A stretch of DNA of 64,000 nt from Torymus aiolomorphi (GCA_036365515.1 CM070873.1:69376529-69440528); one strand, 5' to 3'; counted from the stretch's first letter, positions 35,781 through 48,400 are shown. Program-made: numbers and translations. The notes: generated from the sequence alone by a model not told the origin.

Positions 35781-36081
35781 AATACTGCCTTCACATTATT
35801 TTGCCGGTGCTTCTTAACATTTTCGATTGTTCGCTACAATCAGGCGTCTTTCCATCGGCTTGGAAAAATGCCATCGTCCGTCCTTTACCCAAGCGCTGGC
35901 CGCCGACTGAGGTTGGGGACTTTAGGCCCATTAGCATTTTATGCGCGGCGTCGAAAGTCCTGGAGTCAGTTGCATATAAGCAGATATCCAGTTATATTAC
36001 AGCTAAAGACTTGCTCGATCCACTGCAATCAGGATTCCGTAAGGGACATAGCATGCACACAGCGCTCATTAAGATAGTCGA
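35752..36081 (+). pseudogene. Non-LTR retrotransposon: reverse transcriptase, first part
   Basis: GPDDIPVKHLKYC, GVFPSAWKNAIVRPLPK, DFRPISILCAASKVLE and LQSGFRKGHSMHTAL are the first fingers motifs of a LINE reverse transcriptase. The frame is cut at 36082 by the palindromic MITE and resumes at 36589. Joined across the MITE, using one copy of the flanking GA, the reading frame is kept, which shows that the MITE inserted into a sequence that still read through at this point. Confidence 0.85.
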
Positions 36082-36588
36082 CCCTACTGAAAAATCTCAG
36101 GTGAGATCTCAGGTGATTTCTCAGATGAGATCTCAGGTGAGATCTCATGTCAAAATCTCACCTGAGATTCTGCTCCAGATGTTGCGGAAAACTTACCTAA
36201 ATTAAAAAGCAGCTTTAACAGTACTGGAACTTGCCTATTAGGATGTTTTACCCCCAAGATGAACTCTAAAATACACGTTTAGAAGCACTTTACACAATTC
36301 TTCAATTTTTACAAATTCGGTACATGAGTTCTCAGGTGATTTCTCAGGTGAGATCTCAGATAAAATCTCATGTACCAATTTCTAAAAATTGAAAAATTGT
36401 GTAAAGTGCTTCTAAACGTGTGTTATAGAGTTTATCTTGGGGGTAAAACATCCTAATAGGCAAGTTCCAGTACTGATAAAGCTGCTTTTTAATTTAGGTA
36501 AGTTTTCCGCAACATCTGGAGCAGAATCTCAGGTGAGATTTTGACATGAGATCTCACCTGAGATCTCACCTGAGATTTTTCAGTAGGG
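36082..36588. mobile_element. 507-bp palindromic MITE inserted in the LINE
   Basis: The ends are CCCTACTGAAAAATCTCAGG (36082) and its complement at 36588, with arms of over 200 bp that pair almost throughout. GA flanks both sides (36080-36081 and 36589-36590), and removing the element with one GA restores the LINE frame, so both ends and the 2-bp duplication are fixed well. The terminal parts consist of 12-bp units such as GATCTCAGGTGA. It encodes nothing. The superfamily is unclear; the ends resemble those of 1260-1476. Confidence 0.9.
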
Positions 36589-37764
36589 GATGACATACGA
36601 GATGCCATGGAAGCCGGAGAGATTGTCTTGCTTGTCGTGATTGACTTTTCTCGCGCATTCGATCTCGTTAATATTCATTTACTGATCGATAAACTCCGGG
36701 CCCTTGGCTTCTCTATATCAGCCTGCCGCTGGATTTTCTCTTTTCTTTCGGATAGATCGCAGGTTCTTCTTGGCCCATCGGGTGAGCGTTCGGAACCCAT
36801 CGTCAGAAACTGCGGCGTTCTTCAAGGTACGATAAATGGCCCTCCGTTCTTCTCTCTATTTGCCAACGACGCCCCTAGCGTGCTTAAACACTGCCACTAC
36901 CACCTATATGCAGACGATCTCACGATCTACTGCCGGGGATCTATGAAGGATCTGGGGGGCATAATCGAAAGGATCAACACTGATCAATCAAATCTGTCTG
37001 TATGGGCCAGGACAAATGGGCTTGTCATCAATGCAGCGAAGACCCAAGCGATCTGGTTTGGGGTCCGTAGATATATGTGCGATCTATACGCGGGAAATCC
37101 TCCGCAACCGTCCATCGACAATCAGCCCATAGGAATATGTAAGGAGATTCAGCTGCTAGGCTGCACGCTGGACTCGAAGCTTACTTTTTCCCAGTACTGC
37201 ACTACGACATGCCGAAAAGCATTCGCGGCTCTAAATAGACTTCGCAAATGCTCGCTCTGCTTGCCAAAGAACACCAAGTTATTACTAGTCAAATCGTTAG
37301 TCTTCCCGTATTTCGACTATGCAGCAGGGCTTCTATTAAATCTCGCGGTCGATTTATGCGAAAAATTGCAACGATGCATAAATGCAGCGGTGCGCTTTGT
37401 AACTGGCCTTAAAAAGTGGGAACACATTACAGCAACTAATAAGTCGCTAGAGCTGCTTCCTTTCACCGCCTGTCGCGATTTTCTCTGTCTGGGCTTATTA
37501 TGTAGAACTCTCCGAGACTCCAAGCCACATTATCTGTATGATAAATTCAAATTCCGTGACGCAGACAGAATCGGTTCAAAGCGCTGTTCAACCCTCGATC
37601 TCGACATTAGGTCGAGTCTGGACGTCTACAAATATTCATTTGGCATAGAAACGGCACGACTTTGGAATAAATTACCACATTATTTGCGCCAATTATACAT
37701 GCGTCCGTGTTTTAAGCTATGTCTTCGTGAGTACTGTTTTAGATCAGCCTACGGCATGAAATAA
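36589..37764 (+). pseudogene. Non-LTR retrotransposon: reverse transcriptase, second part, with 3' domain
   Basis: VVIDFSRAFDLVN, GVLQGTINGPPFF and LYADDLTIY (the catalytic YADD) carry the palm of the polymerase, followed by LLGCTLDSKLTF, the thumb, and the C-terminal WNKLPHYLR motif that ends many CR1/L2/Jockey-type elements. The frame is open from 36607 to a stop at 37764. GTINGP in place of the more usual GSxLGP is a small departure. Upstream frameshifts and the MITE mean no functional protein can be made. Confidence 0.85.
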
Positions 37765-38010
37765 GTACGCGATACAAACATTGTATAATTTTATATCGTT
37801 CGAAACTATGAAATATTGTTATTTATTTTCTGTTTATGTACCGGCGCTATCTAATGTTAATTAGTTTTAAGATTTTTTAAATATATTTAAGATTTCATGA
37901 TTCAGACTTATTGTTTTATATAGAAATTACTTTGTAAGTCTAAGACATTGTCGTTACTGTAAAATGTCTTGACTATGATGGACTGTGTCCTTAGTCAAAT
38001 AAACACACTA

Positions 38011-38018
<8 letters not shown>
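37765..38018 (+). other. 3' untranslated region of the LINE
   Basis: AT-rich, ending in CAAATAAACACACTACTCTA before a CT tract. The CT run may be the LINE's simple-repeat tail or a target-site tract. Confidence 0.5.
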
Positions 38019-38082
<64 letters not shown>

Positions 38083-38083
38083 G
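38019..38083. repeat. (CT)n microsatellite
   Basis: About 32 CT units with one T interruption, directly after the LINE tail. Confidence 0.95.
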
Positions 38084-38645
38084 CTCTCATGCGCGTGCGT
38101 GTCGTCCGCGCGTCGTCTTCTTCGCGAGGCTGCCGATTCCTCAAACAAATACACAGCCGTGTTACTATATATACGTAAATAATGTGTGGACAAAAGCACG
38201 GACTGTGGCCATAACGGACGCTATGACGCGCGATTCGACGAGAGCACAGCCTGCTGGCGTGTTCCTCGTCACAAATTATATATGTTATTCTGAACCTAAA
38301 ATTTAAGATATGCTGAAAGGTCTTACTATCTTCAAAATAACGAAAAAATTTATTTTCTTTTTGTTGTCTATTTTTATAGGCTTATGATAGGAAAACATTT
38401 ACTTAAATGTGTTTTCAAATATCAGAAAACATTATTTAAGCCATATTAATATAAGAATAAAAAAATAATTAAATTTACATATGGGATTTATTATTAAAAT
38501 ATAATAAACCATATTGTGAAATTCGAAATCCAGTGGAATTGTCTTGTGACAATTTTGCACTTCTGTTCTAGTATAGTAATGTGAACATTCGGTTATCGAA
38601 ATTCGACAACAATTTACTATATAAATATTCCCTTTTGTATTTCTA
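38084..38645. other. Gene-free stretch
   Basis: GC-rich at first (GCGCGTCGTCTTCTTCGCGA near 38108), then AT-rich. No gene. Confidence 0.35.
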
Positions 38646-38699
38646 TTGTGGCGAGGAAATCGCCAGCATGACTATATCCTCATAGTAGAACTCTCTCCG

Positions 38700-41612
38700 C
38701 CAAGCCCACATAGCATGAAAAGTTTTGGTGAAACCTTTCAAGAAATATTTCATGAAAAGCTTGCCACAACCTTGCAGCAATATTACAGAAACCTCTCAAA
38801 AATATTTTCAGAAAGATTTCAGGAAACCTTACCGAAACATTTTAAAAACATTTCAATGAATGTTAAAAGTAGACCATCAAAATATATTTCATGAAATAAT
38901 ACTGCGAGCTTTTCTAAAGCTTTCATGAAATCTTTCTTACAACGTCTCTGAAAAGAAACGTGTAATATTTCATGAAATATTATGGACAGGTGTGAAAAAA
39001 TTTCTCAAAATATGTGTTTATTCCTACAGAACCATTCAAGAAACATTTTTAAAACCTTACAAAAATATTTCACGAAAGGTTATAAGGAAACCTTTCCAAA
39101 ACATTTCCTGTCTCATTGCATGAAACGTTTTAGCAAAGTTTACGCAACATTTTGCAAACGCACTTCAAGAAATGTTACTGCAAGGTTTTACAAAGCTTTC
39201 CCGGAATTTTTAGCGCAAACTTCCTATAAAGAAACCTTTCATGAAATGTTACGAAAAGGTTTGAAAAAGAATTCTTGGAAGGATTATTTTATGAAACTGA
39301 AAATGTGAAAAAATATTTCCGAAACTTTTTAAAAATATTTCACGAAAAGTTATAAGGAAGCTTTCAAAAATATTTCCTGTATCGTTTTCTGAAACGTTTT
39401 ATCAAAGTTTTCGCAACGTTTTGGATACGATATTGACAATTTAAAAACGCATTTCAAGAAAAGTTACTGCAAGGTTTTACAAAGCTTTCCCGAAATTTTT
39501 CTAGCAAACTTTCTATACAGAAAATCTTTCATGAAATGTTACGAAAAGGTTTGAAAAAGATTTCTTGGAGGGCTTATTTTATGAAACTGAAAATGTGAAA
39601 AAATATTTCCGAAACCCTGCAAAAATATTTCACGAAAAGTTATAAGGAAGCCTTCAAAAACAATTTCTGAAACATTTTCTGAAACCTTTTAGCAAAGCTT
39701 ACGCAATGTTTTGGATGCGATATTGACATCGTGAAAACGCATTTCAAGAAATGTTAACGCAAGGTTTTACAAGGCTTTCCCGAAATTTTTCTCGCAAACT
39801 TTCTATAAAGAAACCTTTCATGAAATGTTACGAAAAGGTTTGAAAAAGAATTCTTGGTAGAATTTTTTTATAAAACCGAAAATGTAAAAAAATATTTCCG
39901 AAACCTAGCAAAAATATTTCACGAAAAGTTATAAGGAAGCTTTCAAAAATATTTCCTGTATCGTTTTCTGAAACGTTTTATCAAAGTTTTCGCAACGTTT
40001 TGGATATGATATTGACAATTTAAAAACGCATTTCAAGAAAAGTTACTGCAAGGTTTTACAAAGCTTTCCCGAAATTTTTCTAGCAAACTTTCTATACAGA
40101 AAATCTTTCATGAAATGTTACGAAAAGGTTTGAAAAAGATTTCTTGGAGGGCTTATTTTATGAAACTGAAAATGTGAAAAAATATTTCCGAAACCCTGCA
40201 AAAATATTTCACGAAAAGTTATAAGGAAGCCTTCAAAAACAATTTCTGAAACATTTTCTGAAACCTTTTAGCAAAGCTTACGCAATGTTTTGGATGCGAT
40301 ATTGACATCGTGAAAACGCATTTCAAGAAATGTTAACGCAAGGTTTTACAAGGCTTTCCCGAAATTTTTCTCGCAAACTTTCTATAAAGAAACCTTTCAT
40401 GAAATGTTACGAAAAGGTTTGAAAAAGAATTCTTGGTAGAATTTTTTTATAAAACCGAAAATGTAAAAAAATATTTCCGAAACCTAGCAAAAATATTTCA
40501 CGAAAAGTTATAAAGAAGCTTTCAAAAACAATTTCTGAAACATTTTCTGAAACGTTTTAGCAAAGTTTTAGCAACGTTTTGGATACGATATTGACATCGT
40601 GAAAAGGCATTTCAAGAAATGTTACTGCAAGGTTTTACAAGACTTTCCCGAATTTCTATAGCAAACCTTCTACAAAGAAACATTTCATGAAATGTTACGA
40701 AAAGGTTTGAAAAAGATTTCTTGGTAGGATTTTTTTATGAAACTGAAAATGTAAAAAAATATTTCCGATAGCTTTTAAAAATATTTCACGAAAAGTTATA
40801 AGAAACCCTTTCAAAAGAATTTCTGTATCATTGCTTCAAATGTTTCCACAATGTTTTTGCAATTTTTTGATACGGTATAGACATCATGAAAATGCATTTC
40901 AAGAAATGTTACTGCAAGGATTTACAAGGCTTTCCCGAAATTTTTAGCGCAAATTTTCTATAAAGAAACATTTCATGAAATGTTACGAAAAGGTTTCAAA
41001 AAGATTTCTTGAAGTATTATTTTATGAAACCTGAAAATGTAAAAAAATATTTCCGAAACCCTGCAAAAATATTTCACGAAAAGTTATAAGGAAGCCTTCA
41101 AAAACAATTTCTGAAACATTTTCTGAAACCTTTTAGCAAAGTTTACGCAACGTTTTGGATGCGATATTGACATCGTGAAAACGCATTTCAAGAAATGTTA
41201 ACGCAAGGTTTTACAAGGCTTTCCCGAAATTTTTCTCGCAAACTTTCGCTAAAGAAACATTTCATGAAATGTTACGATAAGGTTTGAAAAAGATTTCTTG
41301 GAAGAATTTTTTTATGGAACTAAAAATGTAAATAAATATTTCCGCAATCTTGCAAAAATATTTCCCGTAAAGTTATAAGGAAGCTTTCAAAAACATTTCC
41401 TGTATCATTTTCTGAAACGTTTTAGCAAAGTTTTCGCAATGTTTTGGATCCGATATTGACAGCGTATAAACGCATTTCAAGAAAGGTTACTGCAAGGATT
41501 TACGAAGCTTTCCCGAAATTTTTCTCGGAAACTTTCTCTAAAGAAACATTTCATGAAATGTTACGAAAAGGTTTGAAAAAGGTTTCTTGGAGGGCTTATT
41601 TTATGAAAATAC
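38700..41612 (+). repeat. Satellite: ~290-bp monomers made of 12-bp units
   Basis: The anchor TTCTTGG occurs at about 39270, 39561, 39852, 40141, 40431, 40720, 41297 and 41585 (TTCTTGA at 41008), a spacing of 288-291 bp, close to 24 x 12. Inside the monomer, units such as AAATATTTCACG and AAACATTTTCTG follow at 12-bp steps; the first ~300 bp (38700-39000) is a plain 12-bp array. Two adjacent monomers (39300-39880) are repeated almost exactly at 39880-40460, a two-monomer higher-order unit of ~580 bp. Long frames here are by-products. Confidence 0.9.
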
Positions 41613-41704
41613 ACGTGTATAAGATGTGAATAATAAATAACTGTTAATTAAGCACAATAAAGATATTATTTTACAAAGAATTATTGTTTTTATTTATACC
41701 AAAG

Positions 41705-41938
41705 GTTTTGCATATAAAATACTAGTCGATTATGTGAAAATAGGTAATATAATGTTTCTGTCTTGATCTGACTATCGCGCGGGAAACGTAGTGTAAAAAA
41801 GCGGGAATATCTGCGAGAGGAGCTTTCTGACAGATGATAGGAGTGTTGCAGTTCTAACGGCGCCGTTCAGTTCAAGGATTTTGTTTTCTTTGAAAGTAGT
41901 TAGGTACTGGTTTTTTGAGCCTTTGAGGGAAATAAATC
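41705..41938 (+). promoter_or_regulatory. Putative upstream region of the P-like transposase
   Basis: The non-satellite segment just before the THAP exon, with GCGCGGGAAACG near 41776 and ACGGCGCCGTTCAG near 41858. No TATA box is clear. I infer a promoter from position only; no terminal inverted repeat was found. Confidence 0.3.
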
Positions 41939-42039
41939 ATGGCACCATCACGAGCACGTTGTGCTTATGAAGGATGCACAAACACCAAAGCGAAGAAACC
42001 CATCTTGATTTTTCATCGATTTCCAAAGGATGAAGCACG
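41939..42039 (+). pseudogene. P-element-like transposase, exon 1 (first half of THAP zinc finger)
   Basis: From ATG 41939 it reads MAPSRARCAYEGCTNTK, then ILIFHRFPKDEA, the start of a C2CH THAP DNA-binding finger with its first two cysteines at residues 8 and 13. A donor GTTAGA at 42040 leaves two bases over. They are completed at 45448, where RQLDWI supplies the conserved tryptophan, and further on RLCSDHF supplies the remaining Cys and His. Reading through the donor gives a stop after a few codons, which supports splicing. This arrangement, a THAP start exon before the transposase body, is as in P elements and THAP9. Confidence 0.8.
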
Positions 42040-42559
42040 GTTAGATTGTTTTGGTTAAGTTTATTTATAAAGAATAGTTTCATATAAAATAAATTGAAAT
42101 TATCATGATTAAATATTGATATTCATATCCGTTAGACATTTTTTGTGGCGGAATCTGGAGAATAAATGAAATTATTTTTATAGATTACATTTCTGAGCTT
42201 ACAGTAATAATTATAGTTATTAAATTATTAAATTTATTTTATTTTCGTTTTGATAAAGATTAAACCATTTAAGTATTATATATTAAATATTTGTGTATTG
42301 ATCTTTAAAATGTTAAACTATATTTATTTATATATATAATTAATAAACATAGGAAATAAAATAATTTCGTTTGTTAAAATGTAAATAAATGGCTATAGAA
42401 CGACAGTAAAAATTAAACATTATGCACACTTGTATAATGTAGGCAATACGTGTGCAAAATGTTATCAATTAGATCATATAATGACTTCTTGAGATATTCG
42501 ATATTTAAAAGTTTGGTATTTAAAAAGTGATATTTATTATCGCACGGTAACTATGGACT

Positions 42560-42735
42560 GAAATTGGCAGGGTTGGCAACTAGTTAAAAAGTTAAAAGTT
42601 AAGTTAGAAAGTTAAAAACTTAATAACTTTTAACATAACTTAGTTATTTTTAAATCTATTAACTTTTAACTAAACTTACAATTAGTTAAATATTTTCTCA
42701 GTAACTTTAACTTTTTAACTTTTAAAAAGTGAATT
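42560..42735. repeat. AAAAGTTAA/TTAACTTTT low-complexity palindromic patch
   Basis: AGTTAAAAGTTAAG and its complement AACTTTTAACT recur repeatedly, so either strand can fold. It does not match the insect telomere repeat TTAGG. Confidence 0.7.
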
Positions 42736-42890
42736 ATTACATACGGATTTTCTGAAAAATTATGTATTAATATTATTTATAATATTATTATTGTTATTTG
42801 TTGTTATAATATAATATTTATTATTCATATTTCTTACGTCAGAACTAGGGTTTTTCTACGTTATTTTTGACTAATGTACCTTAAACTTTT

Positions 42891-43572
42891 AAGGGCGTTC
42901 TCTTGGTTGAAACAGCAGTTTTCGAATTTTTAACTTTCAAATAATGTTTAATTAATTTAATAATCCAGTAGTAAGTACATATAACAAATATACATTAGAG
43001 GGAACATAAAACAATTTTGTTCAAACGAATTCAGACAATAGTTACTACGATATTGTTAAAATTAGAGCCAAAAACTTCAATAAGTTACCTAATTTTTTTT
43101 CTTTCTTATCCAATCTTAACGAAATAAAGCTTATTTTGTTCGTCAAGAAATTTCAGGGGGAGTATCGATGGGAAAATTTATGATACGAGTTACCAGTATG
43201 GCGTAATATCAATTTGTTTAAGAAAAATAAGTCAAGTTTTAATAAACAAATTGATATTACGTCGTATTGGTAACTCGTATCATAAATTTTCCCATCGATA
43301 CTCCCTCTGAAATTTCTTAACGAACAAAATAAGCTTTATTTTGTTAAGATTGGGTAAGAAACAAAAAAAAATTAGGTAACTTATTGAAGTTTTTGTCTTT
43401 AATTTTAACAATATCATGGTAACTATTGCCTGCATTCGTTTAGAAAATTTTTTTTATGTTCCTTCTAGTGTATATTTGTTATATGTACTTACTTTTGGAT
43501 TATTAAATTAATTAAACATTATTTAAAAGTTAAAAATTCGAAAACTGCTATTTCGACCAAGAGAACGTCCTT
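42891..43572. mobile_element. 682-bp near-perfect palindrome (MITE-like)
   Basis: The left arm from AAGGGCGTTCTCTTGG is matched by the right arm ending CCAAGAGAACGTCCTT. The centre is near 43231, between CAATTTGTTTA and its complement. Arms of ~330 bp differ at scattered positions and small indels, so the copy is not brand-new. No coding, no clear target duplication; similarity may extend a little further outward (a TACGTTATT pair at about 42857 and 43580). Confidence 0.85.
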
Positions 43573-43679
43573 AGAGAGTAATAACGTACGCAAATGTACG
43601 TTATTTTCCGCTCCTCCAACAAAGTATTTTCTTGCTGGCCCTACAAACAATGCATCGATACTTTACTGTAACGAAAAGT

Positions 43680-45240
43680 ATAAATTACGTAGACGTGCAA
43701 CAATAAGCAAGACAATTATTCAAACAATTATAAACCCAAGAAGCCGGGGGACGCGAGGTTCACGTATATTAGGGAATCACGTTGACGTGCAACAATAAGC
43801 AAGACAGTTATTTAAACAATTTTAAAGCCAAGAAGCCGGGTGACGCGAGGTCCATGCATATTAGGAATTACGTTGACGTGTAACAATAAGCAAGACAATT
43901 ATCTAAACAAATTTTAAACCCAAGTAGGCTGGGGATATGAGGTCCATATAAGGGAATTACATAGATGTGCAACAATAAGAAAGACAATTATTTAAACAAT
44001 TATAAACCCAAGAAACCGGGGGACGCGAGGTCCACATATATTAGGGAATCACGTGACGTGCAACAATAAGCAAGACAGTTACTATTTAAACAATTTTAAA
44101 CCCAAGTAGCCGGGGGACGCAAGGTTCGCGCATATTAGGAAATTACGTAGACGTGCATCAATAAGCAAAACAATTATTAAAAAAAATTTTAAACCCAAGT
44201 AGGGTGGGGATATGAGGTCCACGCATATAAGGGAATTACATAGATGTGCAACAATAAGAAAGGCAATTATTTAAACAATTATAAACCCCAAGTAGGCGGG
44301 GGATGCGAGTTCCACGCGTATACGTGAGAGCGTAAGACGTGCATATAAGGCAAAATACTTATGTAAATAACTCTTAACCCCAAGTAGGCGGGGTATACGA
44401 GTTCCTCGCGTATACTGGAATAAGGCAGTCGTGTATACATGGCAAAATAATTATGTAAATAATTCTTAACCTCAAGTAGGCAGGGAATGCGAGTTCCACG
44501 TATACGGGAGCGCGTCAGACGTGCATACAAGGCAAAATAATTATTTAAATAATCCTCAACCCCTAGTAGGTGGGGGATGCTCCCATATTCGCGTGGAACT
44601 TGCACCTTCCGCCTAATTGGGGTTAAGAATTATTTACATAATTATTTTGCCTTGTATGCACGCTGTCGCGCTCCCGTATACACGTGGAACTCGAACCCCC
44701 CCCCCCCCCCCTACTTCGGGTTAAGAATTATTTAAATAATTCTTTTGCCATGTATAATACACGTCTGCCTTATACCAGTATACGTGTGGAACTCGCATCC
44801 CCCGCCTACTTGGGGTTAAGAATTATTTACATAATTATTTTGCCTTGCATGCACGTCTGACGCGCTCCCGTATACGCGTGGAACTCGCATCCCCCGCCTA
44901 CTTGGGGTTAAGAGTTATTTACATAATTATTTTTCCTTGCATGCACGTCTAACGCGCTCCCGTATACGCGTGGAACTCTCATCTCCCGATTAGTTGGGGT
45001 TAAGAATTATTTACATAAGTATTTTGCCTTGTATGCACGTCTTACGCTCTCACGTATACGCGTGGAACTCGCATCCCCCGCCTACTTGGGGTTAAGAATT
45101 ATTTACATAATTATTTTGCCATGTATACACGTCTGCCTTATACCAGTATACGCGTGGAACTCGCATCCCCCGCCTACTTGGTGTTAAGAATTATTTAAAT
45201 AATTGTTTTGCCTTGTATTACACGTCTACGTAACACCCTA
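43680..45240. repeat. Mirror-image array of ~92-bp units (about 9 forward, 7 inverted)
   Basis: Forward units (anchor GACGCGAGGTNCACG from 43751) run to about 44570. Inverted units (anchor CGTGGAACTCGCATCCCC) follow from 44591 to about 45240, with 91-93 bp spacing. The units are related to those at 31310-32760. Towards the centre they change subtype (CGAGTTCCACGCGTATAC instead of CGAGGTCCACGCATAT). It lies inside the P-like intron. Confidence 0.85.
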
Positions 45241-45447
45241 CTCTAGCTTAAATTCACCCGTCATTTGAACGCGCGCGCTACGGCGCGCAGCGCGAGCGAC
45301 CAATCCGCGACAGTCTCTACTGCGCAGACTCGAAACTGCCGTCCGACTTGGACGCTCTGCTTCCCAATTATAATATTCAAAATTTTCTTAAAGTTATGAC
45401 TATGATTTGCACGTTCGTTCTATCAATTATATATTTTATTTACATAG

Positions 45448-48400
45448 ACAACTAGATTGGATTCTTCACTCAGGCAATTACACACTTATTGATTTGGATT
45501 CCAACCAAATGGAAAACAAGCGACTTTGTAGTGACCATTTTACTGCTGACGATTTTGTAATCGGTTCTGGTATGAAGAGATTAAAAGATATTGCTATATC
45601 TATTCAAAAGGCTTCAGCTACTGATTTGAATGATTCCGACGAAGTTGAGGAACATGATGGCTCCGAAATTGATCTTCCTCCTATTACATGTCAAGAGAGA
45701 TCAGCTATTGATTTAGAAACTCCTTTTTTAATAGAAACTAGTTTTAACATGCCACAAAGCTTTGATACAGAAGAGCCATCTTGGTCAGGAATGCAAAGCC
45801 AATTGAATTTTGATTGTGACTCTACCGAAAAATCCACAAATGCTGTTGATAAAATTAAAACTTATGAAACTTCACTTCAAAAATTGCAAGATGAAATTAA
45901 GAATTTACAACGACAGTTAAACCAAAAAGATAAGCAATGTAAAAAATCACAACATGTGATTAAACAAGTAAAAGCAAAAAATGTAACGTATGAACAAAAA
46001 GCTAAAAACATTCAAAATAGAAATAAACAACTTTCTAAAAACATTCGAAATAGAAATAAAAAAATTATGAATCTTGAGCGTAAAATTGAAAGATCTAAGG
46101 AAGCAGTTTCTTTTTATGATGAGTACTTAAAGCTTAATGCTAATGTATTAAATTTTTTTAAAATGCAAATGAATCATAACAAACGGAGAAAGTGGTCCAA
46201 TGAGGAAAAAGAGTTTGCTATGAATTTATTTTATAAGTCTCCAAAAGCTTATTGTTATTTGCGTGACCAAAAGAAGTTTGCTTTGCCCTGTATTAGTTTA
46301 ATAAGGCGATGGATTAATGAACTTGATTTGAGTCCCGGAAATAACACTAAGTTATTAGAATTATTGAAAATAAAATCAAGTACAATGACTCAAAAAGAAC
46401 GCGAGTGTGTATTAATGTGGGATGAAATGAGTATAAAATCGTGGTTAGATTACAACCCAAAAAAAGATTTGATTGAAGGTTACACTGATATGGGAAAGCA
46501 TGGTCGCAATAAAAATCATGGTAATCATGTTTTAGTTTTTATGTTACGAGGTAGGCAGAATGATTGGAGACAGCCTATTTGCTATTATGTTTCCCATAAC
46601 AGTGTAAATGGAAAATTATTGCATAAAATCATTTTAGATGTTATAGATTACGTTGAAGACGCCGGTTTTATATTAAAATCAATGGTATGCGATCAAGGAT
46701 CGCCAAATCAATCGGCCAGAAAAAAATTGGGTATACCAAAAAACGAGCCATTTATTGAACGACATAATCGTAAAATTTTCTTTAACTTCAATGCTCCCCA
46801 TTTACTTAAATGCCTGCGTAACACTTTTCGTAAACGTCAATTTGAAATAAATGAGAAATCTGTTTCATGGGACGCGATTCGGGAATTAAGAAATCGTGAA
46901 AAAGATCTACCAACTAAATCTGCCCCTAAACTAACAGACAGACATCTAAATCCAAATTCTTTTCAACTAATGAACGTTAGTCTTACAGCTCAAATTTTTA
47001 GTAAAAGTGTTTCCTCAGCGTTACTAGTAGGTGCGGTTGCACCAGAGCAACCTTTGACTCATCCAGATTGTATAGAAACAGCAAATTTTATTAAAAAAGT
47101 AAACGACCTTTTTGATTGTTTAAATAGTAGAAGTTCTCGAGATAGATAGATAGATAGATAATAATATTTATTTGTACAAATAACAAAAGGTAGATGGTAA
47201 TCCTTTGCGTCGTCCTTTATCAAAATTAAATCCTCAAGTAGTACAGTATTTGAAAGAGTCCTTGATTTGGGTCGAAAAGTGGAAATGCGTTGATAAAAAC
47301 GGTAATTCCCCATGCTTTGACGGTTTTTATTTGACGGTTAATAGTATACTTTTACAATGGGAAGATATGGCAGCAAATGATAGAGTGTATTTGTTAACGA
47401 CGCGTTTAAATCAAGATCCGTTAGAAAATTTATTCTCTGTTTTAAGAAGTCGTTCTGGTCACAATCAAAATCCAACCGCAATGCAAGTAAGGCATAATTT
47501 GCAGTATAGCATTACTGCAAATTTAACGTCTTCATCCAAATTAACAAATTGCGAACCTGATGGAACAATAGCGTTACTAGCAATTTGTATGAAAAGTAAA
47601 AATGTTGAATTACAAGAATCGTTAGAAAACGGAACCAATTCTGTGCACGCGTTTGATGAAAATATTAATTCGGATTGTATTAATAGTAATTTCCTTGCAA
47701 AAGACAACAGTATCATCGAAGTAAATGCAAGTAGTCAAAATAATGAATTAGCTAACGATGATATTGAAGACGCTTGCAGTGAAATTTCGTTCGATGGAGC
47801 AAATGAATCTCTTCATTTCGATGAAAATGAAGATACTTATGTGGAAAATATGTCTGATTCAGACACAGTTGTAGGTGATGATGATGATGAATTTCAAGAA
47901 GTATCTGATTCATTAAATGAAAGGAGTGAGAATTTGAGTAATACAACTAGGAGCTTTTTATCAGAAAGTTATGATAAAATGGATAGTGTATTGTCAAATT
48001 CACATAATCTACAAGATTCATCTACTCCTTTACGGGGAGCAATGAAGTATGTTGCTGGATACATAGCGATGAAATGTATCTCAAAATTTAATTGTTCTGA
48101 CTGTAAAGCTTCTTTCACTAGAGTTAACTGTAATATTCAAACTAATGATGATCTATTAATTTTTTTTTAAAGCGTATAAAGTATTTAATGTAAATAATGA
48201 ACTTGGAAATCTTTGTGTTCCTTCTGACGATTTTTACGGAATCATTATAACAGCTATTGAAACTTTTGATGCATTATTTTCTGAAGTAAGTTATAACATA
48301 GAAATTAGTAAAGTTTTAATTGATAAAATCACATCTAAAGTTCTCGAATATCATGCAGAGTTTTGGATTACTGACGAACCTTGTAAATCGCATCGTGAGG

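Larger units (their letters stand above)
42040..45447 (+). other. 3.4-kb intron of the P-like transposase, with nested repeats
   Basis: Delimited by a donor GTTAGA (42040) and an acceptor TTACATAG (ending 45447) in matching phase. It contains a TTAAAAGTTAA-rich low-complexity block, a 682-bp palindrome and a mirror array of ~92-bp units. A CpG-rich patch at 45270-45350 (GCGCGCGCTACGGCGCGC) lies just before the acceptor. Confidence 0.7.

Noticed and set aside
38646..39308. Two frames in the 12-bp/290-bp satellite
   Set aside because: Frames are not kept between neighbouring monomers, so no selection for coding is visible.
42560..42735. Telomere-like array
   Set aside because: The words are TTAAAAGTTAA in both orientations, not TTAGG or a variant in one orientation.
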